DNA from: Candidatus Babelota bacterium
Lineage (GTDB): Bacteria; Babelota; Babeliae; Babelales; Vermiphilaceae
DNA: 41,257 nt
Assembly (NCBI GenBank): GCA_004375875.1
Contig: SOKE01000008.1
Coordinates: 1-41,257 of the forward strand
Reading direction: 5' to 3'
In this document: positions 18,201 to 28,925 of the stretch, piece by piece
How the letters are laid out: every line of letters starts with the position of its first letter
Numbering within the stretch: the first letter of the stretch is position 1
Made by a program: the position numbers and the translations under genes
Notes under the pieces: model-generated
What the model was told of the DNA's origin: nothing
The model's input: only the letters and a program-made list of their open reading frames with translations
Databases searched by the model: none

Positions 18201-19664
18201 ATGCCAAAAACAACCTTTGTTAATAATTCATATTCACACTATGAAACCATTATTGGCATAGAGGTACATGTTCAACTCACTACAAAAAGTAAAATTTTCT
18301 GTTTATGTAACAATGAGATAAGCAAAAAGCCAAACAGTAATATCTGTGAGATTTGTGCTGGTTATCCCGGATCATTGCCAACATTGAATAAAAAGGTGGT
18401 TGATTATGCAATTCTTGCTGGTTTAGCAACAAACTGCTCTATTGCAAAACGCAGTTCTTTTGCTCGAAAACATTATTTTTATCCAGATCTTCCAAAAGGA
18501 TACCAAATCACACAACATACTGATCCAATTTGCATTGAAGGGTATATCCCTATCAGATTAGAAAATGGAAATATTAAAAAGATACGGCTTATTCGCATTC
18601 ATATGGAAGAAGATGCGGGTAAAAGTATTCATATACCTGAAAGCAATGAAAGTTTTGTGGATCTTAATCGCACTGGCACACCACTCCTCGAAATTGTTAG
18701 TTATCCTGATATTTCCAATTCATACGAAGCAAAAGCCTATTTAAAAACATTACGTTCAATTGTGCAATATTTAAATATTGGTACTGGTAACATGGAAGAA
18801 GGGGCATTTCGCGCAGATACAAATGTCTCTATACGAAAAAAAGGAACAACAAAATTAGGTATTAGATGTGAATTAAAAAATATCAACTCATTCAAATTTA
18901 TTGGCGATGCCATCGAATATGAAATTAATCGTCAAGTAACTCTTCTCGAGCATGGTGAAGATATTGTACAAGAAACACGATTATGGAACGCAAAGAATAA
19001 AAAAACATTTTCAATGCGCACCAAAGAAGAAGCTGCCGACTATCGTTACTTTCAAGAACCAGATTTACCGTTACTTGAAATCACAAATGAATGGATTGAT
19101 CGTATAAAACAACACCTACCAGAACTACCTCATGAAAAATTTGAGCGCCTATGTACACAACAGGGATTATCACCTTATGAGGCAGAAATTCTTGTTGATG
19201 ATATAATACTCGCAAACTACTTTGAAGAAGCACACCAATACAGTAAAAGTAAACAGATTATTAATTGGATTTTACGCGACGTCCTTGGTTATCTAAAAGA
19301 GCACGGCATACCTTTATCCGAATTTAAAGTTACTCCTAAAAAACTTTCTGAAATTATTGAATTGATTGAAACAGGAATAATCAATGTACATGCAGCTAAA
19401 GAGCTATTTACTATTGTTGCACAAACTGGTCAAGCACCAGCAGATATAGTAAAAGAAAAAGGTTTTGAACAGATAGTTTCTATAGAAAAGCTTGAACCAA
19501 TTGTTAAAGAAGTTATCGCCTCCTATCCTAACGAAAAGAAGGCATATCTCGCTGGCAAAGAAAAACTGTTTAGTTTTTTCGTTGGACAAATCATGAAGAA
19601 AACAAAAGGCAAGGCAAGTCCCCAAGTTATTCAAGAACTACTTAAAAAAGAATTAAAAAAATAA
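18201..19664 (+). CDS. gatB: Asp-tRNA(Asn)/Glu-tRNA(Gln) amidotransferase subunit B
   Basis: 487 residues, normal family length. YETIIGIEVHVQLTTKSKIF is the GatB N-terminal signature. The cysteines FCLCNNE and ICEICAGYPG form the zinc site. Further marks are HYFYPDLPKGYQITQ, HMEEDAGKS, NRTGTPLLEIV and DYRYFQEPDLPLLEI; the last 150 residues are the helical and YqeY-like tRNA-binding tail. It works with GatA and GatC, which are not in the window, so the subunits are not in one operon. AAAGGGG precedes ATG 18201. Its presence implies an indirect route to Gln-tRNA or Asn-tRNA. Confidence 0.96.
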   Translation: MPKTTFVNNSYSHYETIIGIEVHVQLTTKSKIFCLCNNEISKKPNSNICEICAGYPGSLPTLNKKVVDYAILAGLATNCSIAKRSSFARKHYFYPDLPKGYQITQHTDPICIEGYIPIRLENGNIKKIRLIRIHMEEDAGKSIHIPESNESFVDLNRTGTPLLEIVSYPDISNSYEAKAYLKTLRSIVQYLNIGTGNMEEGAFRADTNVSIRKKGTTKLGIRCELKNINSFKFIGDAIEYEINRQVTLLEHGEDIVQETRLWNAKNKKTFSMRTKEEAADYRYFQEPDLPLLEITNEWIDRIKQHLPELPHEKFERLCTQQGLSPYEAEILVDDIILANYFEEAHQYSKSKQIINWILRDVLGYLKEHGIPLSEFKVTPKKLSEIIELIETGIINVHAAKELFTIVAQTGQAPADIVKEKGFEQIVSIEKLEPIVKEVIASYPNEKKAYLAGKEKLFSFFVGQIMKKTKGKASPQVIQELLKKELKK

Positions 19665-19678
19665 AAATAAGTTGATGT

Positions 19679-21589
19679 CTACTGGAAAAGCTTCTTTTCT
19701 ACTTTATGATCACCCAGTAATATTCCGTTATCTGTAAATATTCTGTTTTTATGTTCGTACTGACGTCCTTTATTCCATGTAGAAACAGGCGTAAAGTAAC
19801 CAATAATACGTGTATATTGATCAACAATTGGCTCACTACACAACGGACATCGCTCAGATGGACCTGCAATGGTAATATGTTTGTTAACACAAGAACAGAA
19901 ATTATAATTTATGGCAAAATGTTCACAGCCGCATGTTACCGCATATTTGATTATTTTCTTCATCTGATGTTGCGATGTAAGTCGTTCACCAAGGTTGAGA
20001 TGTGTAATACCTCCACCAGTGAGTGATCGTGAAAATTCACCATCAATTTTAATACGATCAACAATATCGCATGGTACCCATAGTGGAATAAATTGATTGG
20101 CATAGATCGAATAATTCATACCATAAACTAACCTATCTTTTGATGCAAGGCTCACCGCTAAACCTTCTCCAGGAACTTGCTCAATATTAAATGAAGATCC
20201 TGTTTCTTTGCTGCAGGTATGTGCAAACTGTTTAATCTCACCAATAAGCTGATGTGCTCCCTCTCTCCCCTGTTTTGTGGTAAGTGGCATACCAATTTCT
20301 TCCATACATTCATAAATACCACTAATTCCAAAGGTGCTAAAAAATCTATCAATATGCATAACATCATAATTAAAAAATTTCAGAAATCCCTGATTAATAC
20401 GATCTTTCAAAAGATTTCGATGACTTATCAAAATATCACGAGCATCAATTAATCTCTCTTTAAGAAGTTCAATAGCATGCTCTACTGATTGTGCTAACCG
20501 ACCAATACGAGCAAGATTCAGAGTCACAACACGATGTGAACCAAGGGATATACCGCCATTACCAAAACTATCACATCCAGCAAGTTCTAAATCATTAATG
20601 AGGCGACAACAACTTGCAATTTTATTGCCTGTCGAAATGTAAATATTAAAGCATCCTTTATCAACATTAATAGAAGAAAAATATTCTAACGATTTTTTAT
20701 CAAGAATCTGCCTTTTTTTATCAACACGTAAATTGAGAGTAACAACTGGAAAACGATAGGGTAATCCACTAACCGGATCTCCTTTAGAAAACCAATTACA
20801 GAAAATTCGCTGAATTTCCTCGATTAGATCAAAATCAGGAATTGAGCCATCGGGGTAACGTAATTCACCAAATAGATATTCCAAATTTGGACGATCAAAA
20901 ATAGAAAAATTAGTAAATGGAGATTGATATGATATGCGCAATTTTTTATTAAGAGTATGAACTAATGATTGAAAATCATTTTCTATATCTTTGCGTACTG
21001 CAGGATCAGTTATATCAAGTTTTTCTTTCTGAATAAAATAAGCATAATTAACAAAAAGATCGCTAATAGCAACAGCCCCGGCAATACCTTGAGCAATCTC
21101 AATAGTAACCTCTTTTACTTGATCAATAAAAGAACGACTTCGCGTAGGTGGCAATGATTGTAATGGTCCCCAAAAATTTCCACGTTCTAACAAAAAATGA
21201 GTCGAATAAGCCCAACAATACGGAATCTGTATAGCAGTGCTATCATGTACATATAAATCACCATTCCAAACTGATTTTAATAAATGCTGTGCTCGTTCAA
21301 CTCCAAACAGATAAGCAATTTTTCGGTATAAATCATAATACCCTTGTAGCTTTAACCATCCTTTTACTACCTCGGATATATATCCACCATATGATTTTCC
21401 TTCATTGCTATTCGCATTAACATCAATGGACATATCAGCAATACGTTCACTAAAATATCGTGCTGACATTGCCGAGACATTTAAATGCTCAGGATCTATA
21501 CCCTCTAAACGCAACAATGCTTCATCCACTTCATAATAGATTTTTTGAAAATCCTGCGAAAATCCAGCTAAGTAGTTTGACTTTTCCAT
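19679..21589 (-). CDS. nrdD: Anaerobic (class III) ribonucleoside-triphosphate reductase
   Basis: 636 residues. It reduces NTPs to dNTPs using a glycyl radical. The glycyl-radical loop near the C-terminus is RIIGYFTPVSTWNKGR, with Gly at about 597. Just before it, CGCEHF, FCSC and CPLC supply zinc-site cysteines. The body carries DLYVHDSTAIQIPYC and TNFSIFDRPN. It is shorter than E. coli NrdD (about 712), and the start lacks an ATP-cone, so dATP feedback through that domain is probably absent. It overlaps nrdG by 22 nt, a translationally coupled pair. Confidence 0.95.
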   Translation of the reverse strand: MEKSNYLAGFSQDFQKIYYEVDEALLRLEGIDPEHLNVSAMSARYFSERIADMSIDVNANSNEGKSYGGYISEVVKGWLKLQGYYDLYRKIAYLFGVERAQHLLKSVWNGDLYVHDSTAIQIPYCWAYSTHFLLERGNFWGPLQSLPPTRSRSFIDQVKEVTIEIAQGIAGAVAISDLFVNYAYFIQKEKLDITDPAVRKDIENDFQSLVHTLNKKLRISYQSPFTNFSIFDRPNLEYLFGELRYPDGSIPDFDLIEEIQRIFCNWFSKGDPVSGLPYRFPVVTLNLRVDKKRQILDKKSLEYFSSINVDKGCFNIYISTGNKIASCCRLINDLELAGCDSFGNGGISLGSHRVVTLNLARIGRLAQSVEHAIELLKERLIDARDILISHRNLLKDRINQGFLKFFNYDVMHIDRFFSTFGISGIYECMEEIGMPLTTKQGREGAHQLIGEIKQFAHTCSKETGSSFNIEQVPGEGLAVSLASKDRLVYGMNYSIYANQFIPLWVPCDIVDRIKIDGEFSRSLTGGGITHLNLGERLTSQHQMKKIIKYAVTCGCEHFAINYNFCSCVNKHITIAGPSERCPLCSEPIVDQYTRIIGYFTPVSTWNKGRQYEHKNRIFTDNGILLGDHKVEKKLFQ

Positions 21590-22020
21590 AAAGAACCTTT
21601 CTTAACAAAAACACGTTGATTTTTTGATGCCGGCCAGCTATCAATGTGAAGATCAGAGCGATAAGGACCACAAATAATCATATCAAGATGTTCAATCAAA
21701 GATGGAGGTAACTCTTCAAATTCACGTCCGGTATACAATACTCTTTCCTTGTCACGTATCTTTTGACAAAGTGTCTTCAAAAAAGGCATTTGATCAGTCG
21801 GCTCCCCTCCTAAAAAAACAACTGAATCTGCCAATTGATGTGCATTAATCTGCTGATCTACTGTATCAAGCGTCATAAGAATACCACTGTGAGGATCCCA
21901 CAATTCTTTATTTTGACAATCTTTACACCGCAAAGAACACCCTGCAAAATAAACAGCGACAGCTATCTTCCCAGGAACATCTATAAAAGAAGTACATATA
22001 CGGGCTATATAGGCATTCAT
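21568..22020 (-). CDS. nrdG: Anaerobic ribonucleotide reductase activating protein
   Basis: 150 residues. A radical-SAM enzyme that puts the glycyl radical on NrdD. The CxxxCxxC cluster motif is GCSLRCKDC (about residues 28-36), and VVFLGGEPTDQ holds the GGE motif for SAM binding. ATG 22020 has AGGA 5 nt upstream. It lies upstream of nrdD, the reverse of the E. coli order. No NrdR box was recognised in the upstream region. Confidence 0.94.
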   Translation of the reverse strand: MNAYIARICTSFIDVPGKIAVAVYFAGCSLRCKDCQNKELWDPHSGILMTLDTVDQQINAHQLADSVVFLGGEPTDQMPFLKTLCQKIRDKERVLYTGREFEELPPSLIEHLDMIICGPYRSDLHIDSWPASKNQRVFVKKGSLWKSQTT

Positions 22021-22293
22021 ATAAATCCTAATTCCTTACCTAATTTCATCATGCACGGAGGCATGTAAACGTAAATTATTCTTCTTGGGACAGGATTTTA
22101 AATCTGTTGATAATTAATAATCTTAAGTTATAAAGTAAAACCTTTTTTATATAAAGTAAATAGATGAAATAAAATCACCGAAATAACGTTCAGATAAGCT
22201 GAACAATCAATAATAAGTTCAACTATTTCTCGAACATAATGAAATATAAAAAACAGTAATTTTCTATGTTTGATGACAAAAATTATACCCATA

Positions 22294-22692
22294 TCAACCA
22301 CATAAAGAACGCGATGCAAGAAATTTCTTTTCAATAAATCGTATGAACCTTGCATTAATAGAGAAAATATACGTAGTAACTGTACCAACTATTTTTGCAC
22401 AGTCACAAAATTGCTTATACGTTCCACTTACAAGTAATCCAAGCACAATAACACAGAGTATAGGATGTTCTTCAATATAATAGTTAATAGTTCCTTTTAT
22501 GCACTCCCACGGTTCCTTTTGTACTGAAAGAACAAGAATTGCCGCAGTAAGAAATGGATGTTGTTTAATAAAATTCCAAACAAAAATAATCGGCTTGATA
22601 TAGTGATATTCTACCCGCAGATGCTCTGCTTGCAGTTCATCTGAAGAAAAAAATAAAAATATAACTAGCCCTAATGAATAATACCTGCACAT
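22294..22692 (-). CDS. Small membrane protein of unknown function
   Basis: 132 residues, not recognised. An AAGGTGA site 5-6 nt before ATG 22692 supports it as a real gene. The first 22 residues look like a signal peptide (YSLGLVIFLFFSSDELQA), and two further hydrophobic helices lie near 46-58 and 75-92. The short motif pair KQHPFLTAAIL and EEHPILCVIVL looks like an internal repeat. A second hydrophobic frame (22128-22388, 86 codons) overlaps its 3' end and could be a frameshifted continuation giving a protein of about 190 residues. The gap 22021-22293 holds only that frame and the nrdG upstream region. Confidence 0.5.
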   Translation of the reverse strand: MCRYYSLGLVIFLFFSSDELQAEHLRVEYHYIKPIIFVWNFIKQHPFLTAAILVLSVQKEPWECIKGTINYYIEEHPILCVIVLGLLVSGTYKQFCDCAKIVGTVTTYIFSINARFIRFIEKKFLASRSLCG

Positions 22693-22845
22693 AAAATCAC
22701 CTTTAAAAAAGCACCCTCTGTTAGATTAATCAAAAGCATCAAAACAAAACAAGAATTAATGATTAATTCATTGCACTAAAAAAGGCATTTCGGTAGGGTA
22801 TAGGATAAAACCGCTTTTGCAGAAACGTTGAAAGAAAGAGTATTT

Positions 22846-23544
22846 ATGACACAAACTATTTTAGAGGTAAAAAATCTTGGTGTTACGCTCAATGATGAGA
22901 TAATCCTTCATGATATAACATTTTCTGTAAACGAGAGAGATATTATTGTCATTGTCGGCCCAAACGGAGCCGGCAAAACAACACTCCTTCGTGCACTTTT
23001 AGGTTTAATACCTCATACCGGAACCGTTACATGGCATACTAAAAACCTAAGTTATTTGCCCCCGCATGAAATGCTTCATCGTAAAGATATTCCTCCATTA
23101 ACTATTCAAGAATTCTTTTTATGTAAAAAATCTATAGAGAAACAAAAAATACCATCAATGCTCAAAACAGTCGGTTTAGATCCTGCCATCGCAATGAAAC
23201 AATTTACTGAATTATCAACTGGCCAATTTCAGCGCATGCTTATTGCATGGGCATTGATTAGCAATCCTTCGATAATTTTATTTGATGATCCAGCAACTGC
23301 AATCGATATAAGCGGACAAGCCAAACTTTATGCACTTTTGAAAAAATTATGGCAAGATCGTCCTTTAACTATAATTTTAATTACTCATAACCTTAACATC
23401 GTATGGGAACATGCAACACACGTATTATGTTTAAATAAAACAATCATCTGTCAAGGCAAACCAGAAGTTACCTTAACACCAGAAAATCTCGAAAAAATTT
23501 ATGGATGGGGAGTAAAACTATATGAACATCGGCATGATAAGTAA
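22846..23544 (+). CDS. Metal-type ABC transporter, ATP-binding subunit (ZnuC/MntB-like)
   Basis: 232 residues. Walker A is GPNGAGKT (38-45), the ABC signature is LSTGQ (123-127), Walker B is IILFDD (143-148), and the switch His lies in ITHN. The catalytic glutamate after Walker B is replaced by Asp (D148; codons GAT GAT). ATG 22846 is preferred over the TTG at 22828 because AAAGAG lies 6 nt upstream of it. The gene overlaps the permease by 23 nt. ABC-3 permeases take up zinc, manganese or iron; the substrate-binding protein is not in the window. Confidence 0.88.
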   Translation: MTQTILEVKNLGVTLNDEIILHDITFSVNERDIIVIVGPNGAGKTTLLRALLGLIPHTGTVTWHTKNLSYLPPHEMLHRKDIPPLTIQEFFLCKKSIEKQKIPSMLKTVGLDPAIAMKQFTELSTGQFQRMLIAWALISNPSIILFDDPATAIDISGQAKLYALLKKLWQDRPLTIILITHNLNIVWEHATHVLCLNKTIICQGKPEVTLTPENLEKIYGWGVKLYEHRHDK

Positions 23545-24301
23545 TATTCAATTTTTTGCAGTTCTCATTATGGGAGCATGCATTGGAGGTATCGCAGGAT
23601 ATATTGGATCACTTATGGTCACCAAACGAATGGCGCTCATGGGTGGTGCACTTGGCCATTTAACGTTGCCCGGGGTTTCGCTTGGTTTGTTATATGGTTT
23701 TGATATATCTTTAGGAGCACTACTTTTTCTTGGTGGTGGTATTTTTCTTATATGGCTTCTTGAACAACGTACAAAACTACCATTAGAAGCACTCACTGCT
23801 GTTGTCTTTGCTTCATCACTCGCAATTGCCTTTTTGTTCTTACCAGAAAAAGAGGCATACATCGCTCTAATAGGGAATATTTCCAATATTCCCTTCTTTG
23901 CTATTATAAGTTCGGTACTCATTTCCCTTATTATTTTTTTTATCGTGCGGACCATTATGCCACGTTTAGTATTAGCTGGTATTTCATCCGACCTTGCTTG
24001 CATGGAAGGGTACAATGTTTCTCGCTTGACTCTTGTATACCTTGTTTGTATCGCCTTGGTGGTAGCTATGGGTGTCCGAATTGTAGGAGGATTAATGACG
24101 GCAGCACTCGTTTCCATACCAGCCTGCACAAGCAACAATATTAGCAAGAATCTTTCAAGATATTGCTATGCAAGCACATTGTTTGGAATATTATCATGCA
24201 TCATAGGTATGAGCATCTCATTGATAGTTGAAATTCCCGCAGGTCCATTGATCATTATAACAAGTTCTCTATTTTTTCTTATTTCCCTCGTATTCAAATA
24301 A
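23522..24301 (+). CDS. Metal-type ABC transporter permease (ABC-3 family, ZnuB-like)
   Basis: 259 residues with about eight hydrophobic helices. It has the ABC-3 family pattern: IGSLMVTKRMALMGGALGHL near the start (the usual RMSLxGDALSHAxLPG motif; here LTLPGVSLG follows) and VRIVGGLMTAALVSIPA near residue 190. It forms the membrane channel for the ATPase encoded just upstream. The metal is unknown. Confidence 0.9.
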   Translation: MNIGMISNIQFFAVLIMGACIGGIAGYIGSLMVTKRMALMGGALGHLTLPGVSLGLLYGFDISLGALLFLGGGIFLIWLLEQRTKLPLEALTAVVFASSLAIAFLFLPEKEAYIALIGNISNIPFFAIISSVLISLIIFFIVRTIMPRLVLAGISSDLACMEGYNVSRLTLVYLVCIALVVAMGVRIVGGLMTAALVSIPACTSNNISKNLSRYCYASTLFGILSCIIGMSISLIVEIPAGPLIIITSSLFFLISLVFK

Positions 24302-24303
24302 AA

Positions 24304-24342
24304 ATATCAAATTTATTGCAATTTGTAATCCTGCTTTGATAT
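24304..24342. terminator. Hairpin between the convergent permease and herA genes
   Basis: ATATCAAA (24304-24311) pairs perfectly with TTTGATAT (24335-24342), with a 23-nt loop, immediately after the permease stop codon. No U-run follows, so a factor-independent terminator is only a possibility. Confidence 0.3.
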
Positions 24343-24472
24343 CCTAAGAATTAGAGAAATAGGGGGTCAGTATAAAGCTTAATTTTTATACAATAACTTT
24401 AATCAGGAAATACGAGTAGCAATACAAAGAATGTTGCCAAATACAAAAATTAGTTTCAATTAATTTCTAAAA

Positions 24473-26086
24473 TCAGAAAATTTCTTCGATTAATGTATCT
24501 ATCTGTTTAGTTGTAATATTCACCTGCATAGCACGATAAAAATCTTCATTATATTCTCGCGTCTGCACAACTATAGGCATTGGCAGTGCATGACCAAGAA
24601 AAAGCGCTTGTTTTTTACTTTCAAGAGAAGCTAAAATGGCACGAATGCTTGAAGCATTACTAACCCCTGTGAGCACCGCCTGAATATCCTTTTCGTCATT
24701 AAGTTGTGCAATTACTTTTGTACCAATTTGAGAAAGTACTTCAGAATCTATACCGGATGGACGCTGATCAACAACTAATAGCGAAACATAATATTTACGC
24801 ATCTCACGTGCAATGATGCCAAAAATTGTTTGCCGTGCTGCTTGGCTATTTAAAAATTTATGAGCTTCTTCAATTGTAATCATCAATTTCTTCGGTTCAT
24901 CTTCTTTACGCTGGGAACCTAAAAATTTTTCTGTTTTTCGAACATATTCTGAATGGATACGTCTGGTAATAATATTGGCAAGTAATAGATAACAAAAGCT
25001 CGCAGTAAAATTTCCAAATTCAATAACAATGCTAATGCCTTTATCAATATACTCGAGCATTTGAGCAATCACGTCATTTCCACGATATGCAGCTTGTTTA
25101 TCACAATCAACAAAAAACGGAAACCTTTCGATGCGTTTTAATTTTCTATATAACGCTGCAATAGACTCAGGATGCGCTCCCAATGATTGTGCAAAATCTT
25201 TAATATCATCTCCATGATTGAGTAAGGCGCTTAACCATAACTGTTTGTATTTGGCCGCAATAAGATATGCTGCTTCTAACGCCGTAGGATGCAAGTTTAG
25301 TTCATCCTGTAATGAAACAATATCTTCTACCTGCAGGGCATGATATGGAATAACAACTTCAACATCGGGAGAACCACCACGTCGTCGTGTTGATGATGGA
25401 TCAATTGAAAAAATTGCAACCCTATCAGGAAAAAGCGTTTTAAGACCTTTAACAAAGGATTGCTCTTTTCCTTCTTTACGTGCTTGCAAACCATATTCAC
25501 TGTGCATATCAAAAATAATATTTACTGCCTTTTCATGTTTAATAAGCCCCGCCAAAACAAGACGAGTTAAAAATGTTTTTCCAGTACCTGTTTTCCCAAA
25601 AATCCCGTTGCTTCGTTCGGTTAATCGTTCCAAATTTATACAAATTGGTGTATTCATATCCAACGGTCGGCCAATAACAAAATAGTTTTTCGTCGGTTCA
25701 GATTCATCACCAAAAATCAATGCTACATCTTTACTACTAGCTTCATAAACATCTGCAAAATGAAAAGGAATTGTTTTTACCGGCATTGGCTTACAAGCAT
25801 CATCCACCATAAGCATTGGTCGCAATATTGCAAGCGCATATATATCTTTTTTTCTTAAAATAGTATTAAGTAACTTTTCTTTTTCTGTTGGCGGAAAAAG
25901 TAAAATATCAGAATGACTAACAGCTAAACTTAAATCGGTAATCAACGAAAAAAAGGTATATCTTTTGCCACTAATTGAAACAAATTTTCCTGTTTTTATC
26001 TCTTCAATATCAGCTTCATGATGAATACGCATCGTAAAGCCTTCGGCCAACGATCCACCAACAATAGTACCAAGCGGCTTTCTCAT
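24473..26086 (-). CDS. herA: HerA-like DNA-translocating ATPase (DUF87, HAS-barrel)
   Basis: 537 residues. The N-terminal about 110 residues fit a HAS-barrel (start GTIVGGSLAEGFTMRI). Walker A is GIFGKTGTGKT (161-171), Walker B is LMITIEEAHKF (401-411), and VDQRPSGID lies downstream. HerA proteins are hexameric pumps that thread DNA and usually work with the NurA nuclease in end resection; some act in phage defence. No nurA or nuclease gene is nearby. The start lies 2 nt after the atpC stop, so it is the last gene of atpD-atpC-herA. A role in DNA repair or chromosome handling is inferred. Confidence 0.88.
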   Translation of the reverse strand: MRKPLGTIVGGSLAEGFTMRIHHEADIEEIKTGKFVSISGKRYTFFSLITDLSLAVSHSDILLFPPTEKEKLLNTILRKKDIYALAILRPMLMVDDACKPMPVKTIPFHFADVYEASSKDVALIFGDESEPTKNYFVIGRPLDMNTPICINLERLTERSNGIFGKTGTGKTFLTRLVLAGLIKHEKAVNIIFDMHSEYGLQARKEGKEQSFVKGLKTLFPDRVAIFSIDPSSTRRRGGSPDVEVVIPYHALQVEDIVSLQDELNLHPTALEAAYLIAAKYKQLWLSALLNHGDDIKDFAQSLGAHPESIAALYRKLKRIERFPFFVDCDKQAAYRGNDVIAQMLEYIDKGISIVIEFGNFTASFCYLLLANIITRRIHSEYVRKTEKFLGSQRKEDEPKKLMITIEEAHKFLNSQAARQTIFGIIAREMRKYYVSLLVVDQRPSGIDSEVLSQIGTKVIAQLNDEKDIQAVLTGVSNASSIRAILASLESKKQALFLGHALPMPIVVQTREYNEDFYRAMQVNITTKQIDTLIEEIF

Positions 26087-26088
26087 AC

Positions 26089-26328
26089 TTACTCACTGAT
26101 GATAATCGTCGCTCCTTCTCGCGTTATCTCTGCAATACCACGAACAATAGCAATCGATCTTTGCTCACCTGTTTTAAGTTTAAAAATGATATCATGAGTC
26201 GGAAGTAAGGTTAACAATGTTGGAGCATGACCACTATGAATAACAAAATTACCAACTGGCGTTTCAACTTCAAGCCAAACAATTGAAAATTGTTCTTCCT
26301 CATCAGGCCGAATAATGCGCAATTTCAT
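26089..26328 (-). CDS. atpC: F1 ATP synthase epsilon subunit, short form
   Basis: 79 residues. The N-terminal beta-sandwich is complete: LRIIRPDEEEQF at the start, then VETPVGNFVIHSGHAPTLLTL (residues 21-41 region) and IAIVRGIAEI. The usual C-terminal two-helix domain (about 50 residues), which brakes ATP hydrolysis, is missing. Similar short forms are known in some other bacteria. It lies 3 nt after the atpD stop and 2 nt before herA. Confidence 0.92.
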   Translation of the reverse strand: MKLRIIRPDEEEQFSIVWLEVETPVGNFVIHSGHAPTLLTLLPTHDIIFKLKTGEQRSIAIVRGIAEITREGATIIISE

Positions 26329-26331
26329 TGC

Positions 26332-27837
<1,506 letters not shown>

Positions 27838-27934
27838 CTATGAGAATTATTTCTAGTATACTTCTTAAATTAATAATTTGAAAATGGGAAGAATAGAGTT
27901 CTCTCTTCTTTTTATTCATAGTTATATTCTCTCT

Positions 27935-27962
27935 TTGTAAATCAATACCAACTTGCTACACT
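27935..27962 (+). promoter_or_regulatory. Candidate promoter of the endonuclease IV gene
   Basis: TTGTAA (27935-27940), a 16-nt spacer and TACACT (27957-27962), about 55 nt before ATG 28017. It lies in the 242-nt gap between divergent atpD and nfo. Confidence 0.4.
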
Positions 27963-28016
27963 ATTTCAAAAAAATAAAGGTAATGAATAGGTCTGTTTTT
28001 TAGGATGGATTAAAAT

Positions 28017-28925
28017 ATGCAAAAAAAGCAACGCCTTTTACTTGGTGCCCACATGTCAATTGCTGGCGGCATAGAAAAATCAATTGAACGAGGAGAATCA
28101 ATAGGGTGCACCACTATCCAAATCTTTACCAAAAGCAATCGCCAATGGTATGCACGACCTTTCTCTCAGGAAGAAATAACACTATTTAAACAAACAGCCA
28201 AAGAAAGCTTTGTAAATCCAGTTGTAGCACACACAAGCTACTTACTTAACCTTGGCTCTCCAGATAAGACTGTTTATAAAAAATCAGTTAAATCGTTTAT
28301 AGAAGAAATGGATCGTTGTCATCACCTTGATATTCCGTATTTAGTTATGCATCCCGGGGCATATCTAGATGGAACAGTAGAGGATTGTTTCCAACGAATT
28401 ATTGATACTCTCAACGAATTATTCTCTAAGCATTCTTGGAATACCATGCTTTTATTTGAAAATACTGCAGGTCAAGGTACTAATATTGGCTATACCTTTA
28501 AACAACTATCCAAACTTTATCAAACATCAAAATATAAACGAAAGATTGGTTTCTGTTTTGACACCTGTCATGCTTTTGCTGCCGGCTATTCCTTTGGCAC
28601 AGAAAAAGAATACAAAGCTATGTGGAAAGAATTCAATGATACAGTTGGACTGCAACAACTTAAAGTTATTCACTTGAACGATTCAAAAGGAGAATGCGGC
28701 TCTCGTATCGATAGACATGATCATATTGGCAAGGGTAAGATAGGCTTGGAGGCATTCAGACTTATCATGAATGATTCATATTTCTTTACAATCCCCAAAA
28801 TTCTGGAAACTCCAAAAAAGGATACTTTAAAAGGGGATAAACAAAATATGCAAACACTAGTGAAGCTCATTTCTGAAAAAAATCTCAAAAAACTCTTCAT
28901 AAGCAAGATACTCTTAAAAAAATAA
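28017..28925 (+). CDS. nfo: Endonuclease IV (AP endonuclease)
   Basis: 302 residues. It cuts DNA at abasic sites in base-excision repair. The three-zinc TIM barrel is clear: LGAHMSIAGGIEKSIERG, MHPGAY, LLFENTAGQGTNIG, GFCFDTCHAFAAGY, HLNDSKGECGSRIDRHDHIGKG and ILETPK carry the His, Glu and Asp ligands. Length is normal. The final 15 residues are Lys-rich. It complements the uracil-DNA glycosylase encoded at 33949-34527. Confidence 0.95.
   Translation: MQKKQRLLLGAHMSIAGGIEKSIERGESIGCTTIQIFTKSNRQWYARPFSQEEITLFKQTAKESFVNPVVAHTSYLLNLGSPDKTVYKKSVKSFIEEMDRCHHLDIPYLVMHPGAYLDGTVEDCFQRIIDTLNELFSKHSWNTMLLFENTAGQGTNIGYTFKQLSKLYQTSKYKRKIGFCFDTCHAFAAGYSFGTEKEYKAMWKEFNDTVGLQQLKVIHLNDSKGECGSRIDRHDHIGKGKIGLEAFRLIMNDSYFFTIPKILETPKKDTLKGDKQNMQTLVKLISEKNLKKLFISKILLKK

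Noticed and set aside
21568-22020. NrdR box upstream of nrdG
   Set aside because: No sequence matching the known palindrome was found in 22021-22293.
22128-22388. 86-codon minus-strand hydrophobic frame overlapping the small membrane protein
   Set aside because: No ribosome binding site of its own. It may be a frameshifted tail of the upstream gene, but nothing proves it.
23548-24147. 199-codon minus-strand frame opposite the ABC permease
   Set aside because: It mirrors a strong membrane-protein gene; its composition is that of an antisense shadow.
24473-26086. HerA as part of a HerA-NurA or HerA-SIR2/DUF4297-type defence system
   Set aside because: No nuclease or SIR2 gene adjoins it; its partners are atpD and atpC.
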